From positions 372,001 through 436,000 of the forward strand of contig NZ_UIHB01000002.1 of assembly GCF_900476395.1 (NCBI RefSeq): DNA of 64,000 bases, in the 5' to 3' direction. The translations under genes and the position numbers were made by a program. The notes under the pieces were generated by a model. The model made no database searches. It was not told the DNA's origin and saw only the letters and a list, made by a program, of their open reading frames with translations. This document shows, piece after piece, positions 18,445 through 27,459 of the stretch. Source of the stretch: Xanthomonas euroxanthea. GTDB taxonomy: Bacteria; Pseudomonadota; Gammaproteobacteria; Xanthomonadales; Xanthomonadaceae. Numbering within the stretch: the stretch's first letter is position 1; every line of letters begins with the position of its first letter.

Positions 18445-19152
18445 TCAGGGCGCTGCACGCCTGGATTGCCGCGTGCTTGCCAGGGCTTCGGCCACGGCGA
18501 TCTTGTCGGCCACCGCTTTCTGCATCGGCGAGCCGGCGTCGAGCAAGCCATGCAGATGGCGCCAGTGCGCGCTGGCTGCGCGGTAGTCGTGCTGCTGAAA
18601 GTCGCTGATGCCCAGCAGCCACAGGCCGCGTTGATGATCCGGCTCGCGTGCGACCACCTGTTGCAGGCGCGCGCGTGCGTCGGCGTCGATGGCGAAATCG
18701 CTGCGCGTGGCCATGTCCGCAGCCACCCAGCCGACCAGGGCAGCGCTGAGATCGGGCGCGATCTTCAGCGCTTGCGCATAGGCTTCACGCGCATCGGCGG
18801 GGCGGTCGTCCTGCTCGTGCGCTTTAGCTTGCTGCATCAACGCTTCCAGTCTCTGCTCCTGCGCAGCGTCGGCCTGGGCGGCTCGCGTTTGCTCAGCACC
18901 GGCAATGGACGGCGGCGCGGCGGCCGGTTGCGCCAGGGGCTGCGCCGCCGCGTACACGCGCCGCGCGATCGCCTCCGGCGCGCCCACCAGCCGATACAGA
19001 CCGGCCGTGGCGACGGGCACGCCGAGCACCAGGGCAATCGGCAAGATGTAGCGTGCGTTGCCATTGCGTGTGGGCCGGCGCAGCAACGGCACCAGCAACA
19101 ACAGCAAGGCAACCACCACCAGCGCGGCGCTTGCGACATAGAAACCCGTCAT
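18445..19152 (-). CDS. ccmI: Cytochrome c maturation protein CcmI (TPR)
   Basis: 235 residues from ATG 19152. Two N-terminal membrane helices (about residues 4-22 and 36-54) are followed by a periplasmic domain with TPR-like helices (RPADAREAYAQALKIAPDLSAAL and later repeats). CcmI presents apocytochrome c to the haem lyase complex. It is the last gene of the ccm operon, and its start overlaps the ccmH stop as TGATG. Alternative longer starts lie inside ccmH. Confidence 0.88.
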   Translation of the reverse strand: MTGFYVASAALVVVALLLLLVPLLRRPTRNGNARYILPIALVLGVPVATAGLYRLVGAPEAIARRVYAAAQPLAQPAAAPPSIAGAEQTRAAQADAAQEQRLEALMQQAKAHEQDDRPADAREAYAQALKIAPDLSAALVGWVAADMATRSDFAIDADARARLQQVVAREPDHQRGLWLLGISDFQQHDYRAASAHWRHLHGLLDAGSPMQKAVADKIAVAEALASTRQSRRAAP

Positions 19153-19637
19153 CACCACTCTTCCTCCGCCTGCGGCGCCATCGGGGTGCCGGCACGCGCA
19201 CGTTTGCGCACGGTATGGATCACCACGCCCGCACCGGCGCCCAGCAGCAGCAACGGACCGAACCACAGCAGCCAGGTGCCGCGCTTGACCGGGGGGTCGT
19301 ACAGCACGAAATCCGAATAGCGATCGACCATGTACTGCTTGATCTGCGCATCGCTCCTGCCGGCCTGCAGTTGCGCAAACACCTGATGGCGCAGGTCACG
19401 CGCCAGTGCGGCGTTGGAGTCGGCCAGGTTCTCGTTCTGGCACACCAGGCAGCGCAGCTGTGCGGTCAGGCGCTGGTAGCGCGCTTCGTCGCTGCGGTTC
19501 GTGAACGGCAGCGGGTCCACCGCCTGCGCCGCCAGCGGCGGTGCAAGCAGCGCGCCCAGCAGCAGCACCAGCAGCAAACGCAATGGCCGGCCCTGCATGC
19601 GCCAGTACCAGCGCCATGCGCGGCGCGCCGCCATCAC
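19152..19637 (-). CDS. ccmH: Cytochrome c maturation thiol-reductase CcmH
   Basis: 161 residues. An N-terminal signal or anchor helix (about 20-37) precedes the family motif LRCLVCQN with Cys63 and Cys66, which reduces the haem-binding cysteines of apocytochrome c. A C-terminal membrane helix lies at about 125-145. This is the single-domain form (CycL-like), with the TPR part encoded separately by ccmI. It overlaps ccmG by four bases. Confidence 0.93.
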   Translation of the reverse strand: MMAARRAWRWYWRMQGRPLRLLLVLLLGALLAPPLAAQAVDPLPFTNRSDEARYQRLTAQLRCLVCQNENLADSNAALARDLRHQVFAQLQAGRSDAQIKQYMVDRYSDFVLYDPPVKRGTWLLWFGPLLLLGAGAGVVIHTVRKRARAGTPMAPQAEEEW

Positions 19638-20176
19638 GGCGTGGTCCTGGGCAATGCGGCGATGGCGGGCAGCAGCGCGTCGTCGATGACCTCGGGCGTG
19701 AGCACGCCGATGTGCTTGTAGCGGATCACGCCTTGCGCATCGATCAGGAAACTTTCCGGTGCGCCGTAGACGCCGAAGTCGATCGCGGTCTGGCCGGTTT
19801 CATCGGCGATGACCAACGCATAGGGGTTGCCATGTTGCGCAAGCCAGGCGGTGGCGTCGGCAGGCGCGTCCTTGTAGTTGTAGCCGATCAGCGGCACCCC
19901 GAGCCGGCTGGCGCGGGCCATCAGCACCGGATGTTCGTGCACGCATTCGGCGCACCAGCTGCCGAACACATTGAGCACGTAGGCCTTGCCCAGCAGCTGA
20001 TCGCGGCTGACGCGTTGCCCGGGCTGATCCAGCAGCGGCAGCGAGAACGCCGGCGCCGGCTTGCCGATCAACGGCGAGGGCACCTCGCGCGGGTTGTGCT
20101 GCATCGTCCAGTAGATGCCGAAGCCGAACAGCGCCGCTAGCAACAGGAAACCCAGCAAGGGCAGCAGACGGTTCAT
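19634..20176 (-). CDS. ccmG: Thiol:disulfide interchange protein CcmG/DsbE
   Basis: 180 residues. An N-terminal membrane anchor (about 4-24) is followed by a periplasmic thioredoxin fold with active site W74-C75-A-E-C78. It keeps CcmH or apocytochrome cysteines reduced for haem attachment. The LIGKPAPAFSLPLLD start of the domain is typical. It overlaps ccmF by four bases at its start and ccmH at its stop. Confidence 0.93.
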   Translation of the reverse strand: MNRLLPLLGFLLLAALFGFGIYWTMQHNPREVPSPLIGKPAPAFSLPLLDQPGQRVSRDQLLGKAYVLNVFGSWCAECVHEHPVLMARASRLGVPLIGYNYKDAPADATAWLAQHGNPYALVIADETGQTAIDFGVYGAPESFLIDAQGVIRYKHIGVLTPEVIDDALLPAIAALPRTTP

Positions 20177-22161
20177 GCGTGCGATTCCTGTGCGGTGACC
20201 AGGGCGCCGTGTGCCGATGCCGTGGGCGCCGTGCCGGCGAGGACCGGCGCACGGAAACGGCGGGCGCAGGCACTGACGAAACCGCCCAGCATCATCAAAA
20301 GGCCGCCGGCCCAGATCCAGCGGATGAAGGGTTTGTAGTACAGCCGCAGCGTCCAGTCGTATTCGATGTGTTGGTCGTCCAGCGGCTCGCCGAGTGCGAC
20401 ATACAGATCGCGCGTGATGCCGGGGTCGATCGCCGATTCGGTCTGGATGCGCTCGCTGCTGTACAGGCGTTTTTGCGGATGCAGTTGCGCCACCACCTGG
20501 CCATCGCGGCTGACCTGCACGCTGCCTTGTTCGGCCTTCCAGTTCGGCCCGTCGATCAGTTGCACGCCATCGAAGCGGAATGCGTAGCCGGCGATCTCGG
20601 CGGTCTGCCCGGGTGCCAGGCGCACGTCGCGTTCGACCGACAGGCTTTCAGACACCAGCACGCCGGCCACGAACACCGCCACGCCCGCATGCGCGAGCAG
20701 CATGCCGGCCATTTCCGCAGGAAAGCGCCGGCCGCGCGGCATCTCGCGCCAGCGCTTGTGCATGTACAGCGCGGTGCCGGCTGCCACCCATGCGGCGACC
20801 CCGATCCCGGCAATCGCCTTGACCTGGCCATCGGCAAACAGGCTGCCGACCAGCGCACAGGCAATCGCGGCGATGCCGGCGCGCGTGCCCAGTGCCCGCA
20901 ACGGCGCCGCCTCGGCCTTACCCCAACGCAGGTACGGGCCGAACGGCAGCAACAGCATCACCGGCATCATCAGCAGCGGGAACAGCAAGCCGAAGTAGGG
21001 CGGCCCCACCGACACCTTGCCCAGGCCGAAGGCATCGGCCACCAGCGGAAACAAGGTGCCCAGCAACACCATCGCCGCGGCCACGGTGAGTAGCAGGTTG
21101 CCGATCAGGATCGCGGTCTCGCGCGAGGCGGCGGCGAACGGTTTGCCGCTGGCGATCCTGGGTGCGCGCAGCGCGTACAGCAGCAACGAGCCGCCGACCA
21201 CGGCGATCAGGAAGATCAGGATGTACAGGCCGCGGCGCGGATCGGCGGCGAAGGCATGCACCGAGGTCAGCACGCCCGAGCGCACCAGGAAGGTGCCCAG
21301 CAACGACAGCGAGAACGCCAGGATCGACAGCAGGATGGTCCAGGCGCGCAGGCTGCCGCGTTTTTCGGTGACCGCCTGGGTGTGGATCAGCGCGGTGCCG
21401 ACCAGCCACGGCATGAAACTGGCGTTTTCCACCGGGTCCCAGAACCACCAGCCACCCCAGCCCAGTTCCGCGTATGCCCACCAGCTGCCGGCAACGATGC
21501 CGGCGGTGAGGCAGGCCCAGGCCACGTTGGTCCACGGCCGCGCCCAGCGCACCCAGGCCTGTTCCAGTTCGCCGCCGAGCAGGGCCGCCACCGCGAACGC
21601 GAACGCCACCGAGAACCCCACATAGCCGGTGTACAGCACCGGGGGGTGGAAGGTCATGCCCGGATCCTGCAGCACCGGATTGAGTTCGTTGCCATCCAGC
21701 GGAATTGGCGACAGCCGCCCGAACGGATTGGAGGTCAGCAGGATGAAGGCCAGAAAGCCCACCGACACCAGCCCCAGCACCGCCAGCACGCGCGCGGCGA
21801 ACTGCTGCGGCAGATGCCGGCTGAAGGCGGCCAGCAGCACCGTCCAGGTCGACAGGATCGCGATCCACAGCAGCAACGAGCCTTCGTGCGCGCCCCACAC
21901 CGCGGCGAAGCGGTAGTACCAGGGCAGGGCGGTGTTGGCGTTGTCGGCGACATAGCGCACCGAAAGATCCAGCGACAGCAGCGACCAGGCGAGCAGGCCG
22001 AACGCCATCCACACGAACAGCGCCTGGCCGACCGCGGCAGGCCGCGCAATGCCCATCAACGCGGTATTGCCGCGCCAGGCGCCGACCAGCGGCAACACTC
22101 CCTGGGCGAGCGAGAGCAGTAACGCCAGGATCAGTGCGATCTGGCCGAGTTCAGGCGTCAT
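20173..22161 (-). CDS. ccmF: Haem lyase CcmF
   Basis: 662 residues from ATG 22161 (a TTG two codons upstream is less likely). It is a large polytopic inner-membrane protein with about 15 hydrophobic segments and the tryptophan-rich haem-handling motif GWGGWWFWDPVENASFMPWL. CcmF with CcmH and CcmI takes haem from holo-CcmE and attaches it to apocytochrome c in the periplasm. Length agrees with the family. It is separated from ccmE by 62 bases. Confidence 0.95.
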   Translation of the reverse strand: MTPELGQIALILALLLSLAQGVLPLVGAWRGNTALMGIARPAAVGQALFVWMAFGLLAWSLLSLDLSVRYVADNANTALPWYYRFAAVWGAHEGSLLLWIAILSTWTVLLAAFSRHLPQQFAARVLAVLGLVSVGFLAFILLTSNPFGRLSPIPLDGNELNPVLQDPGMTFHPPVLYTGYVGFSVAFAFAVAALLGGELEQAWVRWARPWTNVAWACLTAGIVAGSWWAYAELGWGGWWFWDPVENASFMPWLVGTALIHTQAVTEKRGSLRAWTILLSILAFSLSLLGTFLVRSGVLTSVHAFAADPRRGLYILIFLIAVVGGSLLLYALRAPRIASGKPFAAASRETAILIGNLLLTVAAAMVLLGTLFPLVADAFGLGKVSVGPPYFGLLFPLLMMPVMLLLPFGPYLRWGKAEAAPLRALGTRAGIAAIACALVGSLFADGQVKAIAGIGVAAWVAAGTALYMHKRWREMPRGRRFPAEMAGMLLAHAGVAVFVAGVLVSESLSVERDVRLAPGQTAEIAGYAFRFDGVQLIDGPNWKAEQGSVQVSRDGQVVAQLHPQKRLYSSERIQTESAIDPGITRDLYVALGEPLDDQHIEYDWTLRLYYKPFIRWIWAGGLLMMLGGFVSACARRFRAPVLAGTAPTASAHGALVTAQESHA

Positions 22162-22223
22162 GGGCAAATCGCATCGTGCAGCGAAGGGAGATCATCGATT
22201 GCTGGAACACCGTGCGCGCCGCA

Positions 22224-22694
22224 TCAGCGCGGCGCAGACAGCGGCACGGCGGTGGCGGGCATCGGCTTGCCGACATGGCCTTCGGCCATCGCGTCCTTCA
22301 GTTCCTTCGGCATGTAGGTTTCGTCGTGCTTGGCCAGCACTTCATTGGCGACAAAGCGCCCGCCCTGCATGCGCCCGTTGGCGATCACCGACTGGTTGTC
22401 GCGAAACAGGTCCGGAAGAATGCCGGTGTATTCGACCTGCGTCGCGGCGTGCTTGTCGATCACGGTGAAATGGACGGTGAGGCTGTCGGTGGCGCGCTGG
22501 ATCGAGCCGGCCTTGACCATGCCGCCGAGGCGGAACTGCTGATAACTCGCCGCTGCGCCGGCATGCACCTGGCTGGGCGTGAACAGATAGCTCATGTTCC
22601 GTTGCAGTGCCAGCACGATCAGCGTGACGGCCAAAGCGGCGGCGGCGAGTGCGCCGATCACCAGCCACAGGCGTTGCTTGCGGGTGGCGTTCAT
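22224..22694 (-). CDS. ccmE: Periplasmic haem chaperone CcmE
   Basis: 156 residues: an N-terminal membrane anchor (about 9-30), a small beta-barrel (OB fold), and the covalent haem-binding motif AKHDETYMP with His123 and Tyr127. It receives haem from CcmC/CcmD and hands it to CcmF. Its start overlaps the stop of ccmD by four bases. Confidence 0.95.
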   Translation of the reverse strand: MNATRKQRLWLVIGALAAAALAVTLIVLALQRNMSYLFTPSQVHAGAAASYQQFRLGGMVKAGSIQRATDSLTVHFTVIDKHAATQVEYTGILPDLFRDNQSVIANGRMQGGRFVANEVLAKHDETYMPKELKDAMAEGHVGKPMPATAVPLSAPR

Positions 22695-22900
22695 GGGGCC
22701 TCACGCTCCAGCGGCGCTGCAGACGCCACATCGCGCGCGTGCCGCGGCGTCTGCCGTTGCAACTGGCCGCGCAGTTCGCGCGGCAGGCGGCGCCGACGCA
22801 ACCACGGCGATGCCAGATCGGCCAGCAGCACCAGCACGAACACGGCGTACGCGGTCCACACGTATTGCCCGTAACCGCCCATGGCCAGCAAGGTGGTCAT
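22691..22900 (-). CDS. ccmD: Haem exporter accessory protein CcmD
   Basis: 69 residues, a single membrane helix ([17 protein letters not shown]) preceded by GGYGQY and followed by a very basic tail ([11 protein letters not shown]), the usual CcmD layout. CcmD helps release holo-CcmE from CcmC. Start ATG 22900 overlaps the ccmC stop as ATGA and its stop overlaps the ccmE start, which fixes the reading frame. Confidence 0.9.
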   Translation of the reverse strand: MTTLLAMGGYGQYVWTAYAVFVLVLLADLASPWLRRRRLPRELRGQLQRQTPRHARDVASAAPLEREAP

Positions 22901-23655
22901 GCGGTGCGCCCGGTCAATACGATGCGGCGTGCCCAGTCCTTGCCGCTGTCCAGGGCGAGCAGGTCCACGCGCACGCGGCCGAACAGGCTGGCCACGTAGT
23001 AGCACTTGGTGGCCAGCAGCATCGTCAGCAGCGGCCACAGCATGTCTGCGCTCATCGTGGAGGGGCCGAGCAGGCGCACGGTGGAGCCCTGGTGCAAGGT
23101 GTTCCACCACACCACCGAGTAATGCACGATCGGCAGATTGACCAGGCCCACCAGCGCAAGCAGCCCGGCCGCGCGCATCGCCTGGCGGCGCTCTTCCACT
23201 GCGTGGTACAGGCCGAGCACGCCCAGATACAGGAACAGCAGCAGCAACTCGGAGGTCAGCCGCGCATCCCAGGTCCACCAGGTACCCCACATCGGCTTGC
23301 CCCACAGCGCGCCGGTGCACAAGGTGATGAAGGTGAAGGCCGCGCCGATCGGCGCCGAGGCCATGGTCACCACCTCGGCCAGCTTGATCCGCCATACCAG
23401 CGCGATGAACGCCGCCACGCCCATCGCCGCATAGATGAAAAGACTCATCCAGGCGCTGGGCACGTGGATAAAGATGATGCGGTAGGCGTCGTGCTGCTGG
23501 TAATCCGGCGGCGCCAGCACCAGCCCACCGTAGACGGCCACCGCACCCAGCAGCAGCGCCAGGCCCAATGCCCACGGGCGCACGCGTCCGGCGACGCGAT
23601 AGAAGACGGGCGGCGAGCTGAGTTTATGCAGCCACAGGGGAATCCACTTGGCCAT
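22897..23655 (-). CDS. ccmC: Haem transporter subunit CcmC
   Basis: 252 residues from ATG 23655 (MAKWIPLW). Six membrane helices and the WWD-type haem motif GTWWTWDARLTSELLLLFLY are present. CcmC loads haem onto CcmE. In most operons of this type the ABC exporter genes ccmA and ccmB come just before ccmC. Here the next gene upstream, 10 bases away, is an S8 protease, so the operon seems to start at ccmC or be read through from the sigma-factor unit. Confidence 0.95.
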   Translation of the reverse strand: MAKWIPLWLHKLSSPPVFYRVAGRVRPWALGLALLLGAVAVYGGLVLAPPDYQQHDAYRIIFIHVPSAWMSLFIYAAMGVAAFIALVWRIKLAEVVTMASAPIGAAFTFITLCTGALWGKPMWGTWWTWDARLTSELLLLFLYLGVLGLYHAVEERRQAMRAAGLLALVGLVNLPIVHYSVVWWNTLHQGSTVRLLGPSTMSADMLWPLLTMLLATKCYYVASLFGRVRVDLLALDSGKDWARRIVLTGRTA

Positions 23656-23665
23656 GCCGGTGTCG

Positions 23666-24991
23666 TCAGTTGGAATGTCGGGCGGGAGGCGCCAGTGCCT
23701 GCACGGCGGCGCCGGCATTGACCTGCAACTGGCCGTCGGAGATCTTGCTGGTGCGCTGCATCAGCTCGCGCAGTGCCTTGGCATCCAGCGAGGGTGACAG
23801 CGACAGCAGCAACGCGACCATGCCGCTGACATGCGCGGTGGCCATCGACGAGCCGGAGGTGAAGTCGTAGCGGCCGTTCGGCTGGGTGGTCAGGATGTCC
23901 TTGCCGGGGGCGCTGAGCACGCCGGGCATGGCGGCGCTGGAGCTGCTGCTGCGGACCACCAGCACGCCCGGCACATCGTTGGGAAAGCCGTCCAGGCGCC
24001 CGTTCGGCGGCATTGCGGTGACCACGATGCGCCCTTGCTGCACCAGGTGCTGCAGCATCTTGCTCAGCAGCGGGTCGGCCGGGCCGCCCAGGCTCAGGTT
24101 GATCACGCGCGCGGAGCTGTTGTTGATCGCCGCCAGCGCCTTGGCCAGGGTGAAGGTGTTGCAGCGTGCGGTGGCGCCGACGCTGGGCGCATACCAGCAG
24201 GCCTTGTAGATGCTCAGCATGGCCTTGGGCGCCATGCCGACGATGCCTTGATGGTTGTTGCTGCCGGCGGCGATGATGCCGGCCACCTCGGTGCCGTGCG
24301 AGTCGCTGCTGGTCATCACCGGCGCGTCGTCGACCAGGTCGTGCACATCGCGGATGCGTGTCTTCAGGTCGGCATGGGTGGTGTCCACGCCGGTATCCAC
24401 CACCGCCACCACCACGCCGCGGCCCTGGGTGACGGTCTGCGCGACGGCCGCATCGGTGGCGATGAAGCCGCGTTGCAGATCCACGTACGGGTCGTTGTAG
24501 CCGGACAGCGCGGTGGTCTTTTCCGACGCGTCGGCGGAAAACACCGAGAAATCCTGCACCGGCTGCACCAGCTCCACGCCGTCGTCGTCGGCCAGCGCAG
24601 TGACCAGTTCGTCGCGCGACACGCCCGGTGGCGGCTGCAACACCGCGCAGTACAGGCCCAGCGAGGTGATCGGCCAGCCGGCGACTTCGCGCAGCTTGTA
24701 GCGCTGCTTGAGCGCTTCCATGCGCGCGGCCGCCTTCTGGCCGGCGCCGTAGTAACTGGAGGCGTAGCCGATCAGGCTGGAACCGGCGCGCGCCGGCGGC
24801 GCACTGAGCGGGTTGGCCACCGCCAGCAGGATGTCGCGGCTACTGTCGGGCGTCTGCGCATCGGCTGCCGGTGGCGTGCTGCTGGCGGCGGCGGCGACCT
24901 GCGCCGGCTCCTGCGCTGCGGCCTGCACGCTGGTGTGCGTGCCAAGGCCGATGCATGCGGCGATCACGCCGATGGCGAGCATGCGCTTCAT
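23666..24991 (-). CDS. Secreted subtilisin-like (S8) serine protease
   Basis: 441 residues from ATG 24991. Signal peptide at residues 1-24, then a propeptide-like region to about 160. The catalytic triad is visible: Asp199 (VVAVVDTGVD), His232 (SDSHGTEVAG) and Ser382 (GSSMATAHVSG). The usual oxyanion-hole AGN is written here as MPPN, which is odd. The gene overlaps the anti-sigma gene by four bases, placing it in one unit with an ECF sigma factor. A role in sensing or response at the cell envelope is plausible but not shown. Confidence 0.9.
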   Translation of the reverse strand: MKRMLAIGVIAACIGLGTHTSVQAAAQEPAQVAAAASSTPPAADAQTPDSSRDILLAVANPLSAPPARAGSSLIGYASSYYGAGQKAAARMEALKQRYKLREVAGWPITSLGLYCAVLQPPPGVSRDELVTALADDDGVELVQPVQDFSVFSADASEKTTALSGYNDPYVDLQRGFIATDAAVAQTVTQGRGVVVAVVDTGVDTTHADLKTRIRDVHDLVDDAPVMTSSDSHGTEVAGIIAAGSNNHQGIVGMAPKAMLSIYKACWYAPSVGATARCNTFTLAKALAAINNSSARVINLSLGGPADPLLSKMLQHLVQQGRIVVTAMPPNGRLDGFPNDVPGVLVVRSSSSSAAMPGVLSAPGKDILTTQPNGRYDFTSGSSMATAHVSGMVALLLSLSPSLDAKALRELMQRTSKISDGQLQVNAGAAVQALAPPARHSN

Positions 24992-25644
24992 GGCGCGGAC
25001 ACGATCTCGGCCATCCGGATGCCGGGGTTGGCGCGCAGCTGTTGCACGGTCCGCTGCGGCTGGGCCGGCGGTTGCAGTGCGGCCGGCACCACGGTGTAGG
25101 CGCCCATGTCGTTGGGCCCGCCGATCACCTGCAACTGCTGCGCATGCAGCAGGCGGTCCCAGTCGGCCACGGTCATCCTGGCGTCCGGCACCACCCGGAT
25201 GGCGCCTTGCGGCACCGGCTGGGCGGTGGCGCTGCTGAGCGTGCGGTAGTCGTGCGAGGGCGCCGGCGAGGCCAGCTTGACGCCCATGACGCCCAGGCCG
25301 ATCGCCTGCACCAGGGCCGCGGCCGCCAGGGCGCGTACCGTCCAGCTGCCGGAGCGGCGCGCTGCCGGCGGCGGCGCAGGCGCGCTGATCTGCTCCGGCG
25401 CATCCAGCCGGCCGAGCAGGCGCTGCAGGCCGGCGTTGGGGTCCAGCTTCACCGCCGACGGCAGTGCCAGCGCCTGGCGCAGGCGGTTCTGCTGGGCGAA
25501 CTCGGCACTGCACGAGACGCACTTGGCCACATGCGCGATCAGCCAGGTGTTCTCTTCCTCGGTGGCGCTGTCGAGCAGGACCGCGGGCATCAGTTCCCAG
25601 GCGTGCGAGCATTCCTTGCCAGGCGCGATGAAAAACGTCTTCAT
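24988..25644 (-). CDS. Zinc-type anti-sigma factor with one membrane helix
   Basis: 218 residues from ATG 25644. The N-terminal half has the zinc-finger anti-sigma signature H-x3-C-x2-C in AHVAKCVSCSAEF. A membrane helix lies at about 103-122 (ALAAAALVQAIGLGVMGVKL), followed by a periplasmic C-terminal domain of about 95 residues. It should hold the co-encoded ECF sigma factor inactive until a signal. ATGA overlaps at both ends tie it to the sigma gene and the protease gene. Longer in-frame starts lie within the sigma gene. Confidence 0.85.
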   Translation of the reverse strand: MKTFFIAPGKECSHAWELMPAVLLDSATEEENTWLIAHVAKCVSCSAEFAQQNRLRQALALPSAVKLDPNAGLQRLLGRLDAPEQISAPAPPPAARRSGSWTVRALAAAALVQAIGLGVMGVKLASPAPSHDYRTLSSATAQPVPQGAIRVVPDARMTVADWDRLLHAQQLQVIGGPNDMGAYTVVPAALQPPAQPQRTVQQLRANPGIRMAEIVSAP

Positions 25645-26222
25645 TGCATGGTCTCCGTATAGGGGGCGCCGCCGGCCAGGCCGGGCAGCACATTGCGTAA
25701 TTTGACCCGCGCATGGAACAGCCGGGCCTTGATGGTGCCCACCGGGCACTGCATGATCTCGGCGACTTCTTCCAGCTTGTGGCCGACGCCATAGACCAGT
25801 TCGATCACCAGGCGCTGGTCCGGCGACAGCCGTTCCATGCCCTTGTCGAGCCAGTCGCGCAGTTCGCGGTCGTCGTTGTCGTCGGCGCTGGGGGCGTGGT
25901 CTTCCACCATGGCGGTATCGTCGATGGCCTCGCCGTCGTGCTGGCGCAGGCACTTGAGACCGCAGCGGTAGGCAATGCCCATGATCCAGGTCGAGACCTG
26001 CGAATCGCCGCGGAAGTCACCGGCCTTCTGCCAGGCGATCCAGAAACAGTCGTTGATGGCTTCCTCGATGATGTCCGGGCGCCGGGTCAGGCGCGACAGG
26101 AACCGGGACAGCCGGCCGTGATAGCTGGTGTACATGGTGGACAACGCGGCGCGATCGCCTGCCGCCATGCGGCGCAGCAGCATGCGATCGGTGGCATCAC
26201 CCAGGGTGTCGGAGTCATTCAT
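25641..26222 (-). CDS. ECF sigma factor
   Basis: 193 residues from ATG 26222 (a start 16 codons earlier is possible). Region 2 is seen at about 15-85, with RPDIIEEAINDCFWIAWQKA and the promoter-melting stretch VSTWIMGIAYRCGL. Region 4 is at about 130-185, with LSPDQRLVIELVYGVGHKLEEVAEI and MQCPVGTIKARLFHAR as the helix-turn-helix. The linker is acidic. It is the first gene of a three-gene unit with its anti-sigma factor and an S8 protease. ECF genes are often autoregulated, but the 63-base gap upstream is too short for me to assign a promoter. Confidence 0.92.
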   Translation of the reverse strand: MNDSDTLGDATDRMLLRRMAAGDRAALSTMYTSYHGRLSRFLSRLTRRPDIIEEAINDCFWIAWQKAGDFRGDSQVSTWIMGIAYRCGLKCLRQHDGEAIDDTAMVEDHAPSADDNDDRELRDWLDKGMERLSPDQRLVIELVYGVGHKLEEVAEIMQCPVGTIKARLFHARVKLRNVLPGLAGGAPYTETMQ

Positions 26223-26285
26223 CAAGGCACGCACGGCAGAGGACACCTCTAGGTGCCCGGGAGCGGGCAAAAGGTTGCGGGTGGA

Positions 26286-26978
26286 TCAGAACGCGCGCGA
26301 CACCATGCCCACCCACGGCGTTTCGCCGGGGCCGCCCTGCGCGCGCGGGGTGTTGCTGCTGGTCAGCACCCGGTCCAGCTTCACGGTCCATGCGGCGTGG
26401 TTCCATTTCAGGCCCAGTTGCCCATACCGATAGCGGCCGGAACTCTGGGCGCCGTAGGTCATGGCCGGAAAGTCGGAGATGCCGGCGCCTGCCGAGAGGC
26501 TGACACTGGCCGACAGCGGCACGCTGGCGGTGACATCGATCACCTTGTTCCAGGGCGAGCGCTGCGCACGCGGGAAATTGAAGGTGGACAGCGAGAACGT
26601 GAGCATGTCGCGGTAGGACCACGCCAGGCTCGCTTCCTGGCGGTCGAAGGTGCGCGACTGGCGGTCGGCGGGGTAGGCGTAATACAACAGGCTGGCCTGC
26701 ATCTGCCAACGGTCGTCCAGCATCCAGGCGCGTGCGCCCTGGGCAGTCACCGCTACCGGCCGGCTCAGCGAGGGCGACTGCAGTGCCGTGGACACCGAGA
26801 CCGACCAGCCGGGGGAGGGCAGCCAGTAGCCGGCTGCCTGCAGGGTGACGCGGTTGGGGGCGACCGAGATGCCGCGGTCGATCAGGGTCGAGGCCACGGC
26901 GACCGCGCCGCCGAGGTTATCCGCCAGCGCGTTGCCGCACGGGCCCAGTACCAGCGCCAGCAACAGACTGCGGCGCAA
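26286..26978 (-). CDS. Outer-membrane beta-barrel-like protein, unknown role
   Basis: The stop is certain but the start is not. The TTG at 26978 gives an ideal signal peptide (LRRSLLLALVLGPCGNALA), while GTG 27041 and a start at 27149 are also open. The mature part, about 210 residues, has alternating hydrophobic and polar strands (DIRG-like DRGISVAPNRVTLQAAGYWL, then ASLLYYAYP, QLGLKWNHAAWTVKLD) and ends in phenylalanine as outer-membrane barrels do. It resembles TIGR02001/TorF-like putative porins. It precedes the sigma factor gene on the same strand and may be expressed with it. Confidence 0.65.
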   Translation of the reverse strand: MRRSLLLALVLGPCGNALADNLGGAVAVASTLIDRGISVAPNRVTLQAAGYWLPSPGWSVSVSTALQSPSLSRPVAVTAQGARAWMLDDRWQMQASLLYYAYPADRQSRTFDRQEASLAWSYRDMLTFSLSTFNFPRAQRSPWNKVIDVTASVPLSASVSLSAGAGISDFPAMTYGAQSSGRYRYGQLGLKWNHAAWTVKLDRVLTSSNTPRAQGGPGETPWVGMVSRAF

Positions 26979-27459
26979 CGGCGCGCGGTGGCGCCGCCCG
27001 CAGCGCAGAGACGTGCAAGGCAGGCCTGGCGACAAAAACACGGCGGACAGCGTCGGGCGAGCACCGATCGCGCCCCACGGCTGCCCGCCGCAGGCGCAGC
27101 GGCGTCGCGGTCGTAAGGGGGCGTGCTGGGCGGGTGACACGGTGGGCAAGGGCGTAGGACGTCGGCACAGGGCGGGGCGGGATAGTCACCCATCACGCAG
27201 GACGAGACCGCCGCGGCTGCGACGGTTTCGTCCGTATACGCGAAGGGACCGGTTCAGGCAACGCGGCCCGGCACACATGTGCAGTGCTGGTCCGGGGGGC
27301 GGTGCTGGACGCGGACACTGCGGCCGGCCGGCTGTACGCTGCTTGAAGCGGGCATCCCTCTCCACCGGCGGCGCCGTCAGGCCAGTGCCGGGACCGCCCT
27401 GGGGCAGGCATCCCGCACCGGGGTGCCGGCGCGGCCGGTCCGTCGCCTGCCGGACGGTC
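26979..27459. other. Gap between barrel gene and cytochrome c gene
   Basis: No recognised gene. The first 170 bases could encode an N-terminal extension of the barrel protein if an earlier start is used. The remainder probably holds its promoter and the 3' end of the cytochrome unit. Nothing else is visible. Confidence 0.4.

Noticed and set aside
14728-18622. Two very long minus-strand frames (706 and 833 codons) opposite the KaiC-like gene and the second kinase
   Set aside because: Both are mirror frames of genes with clear catalytic motifs on the plus strand; no domain signal of their own.
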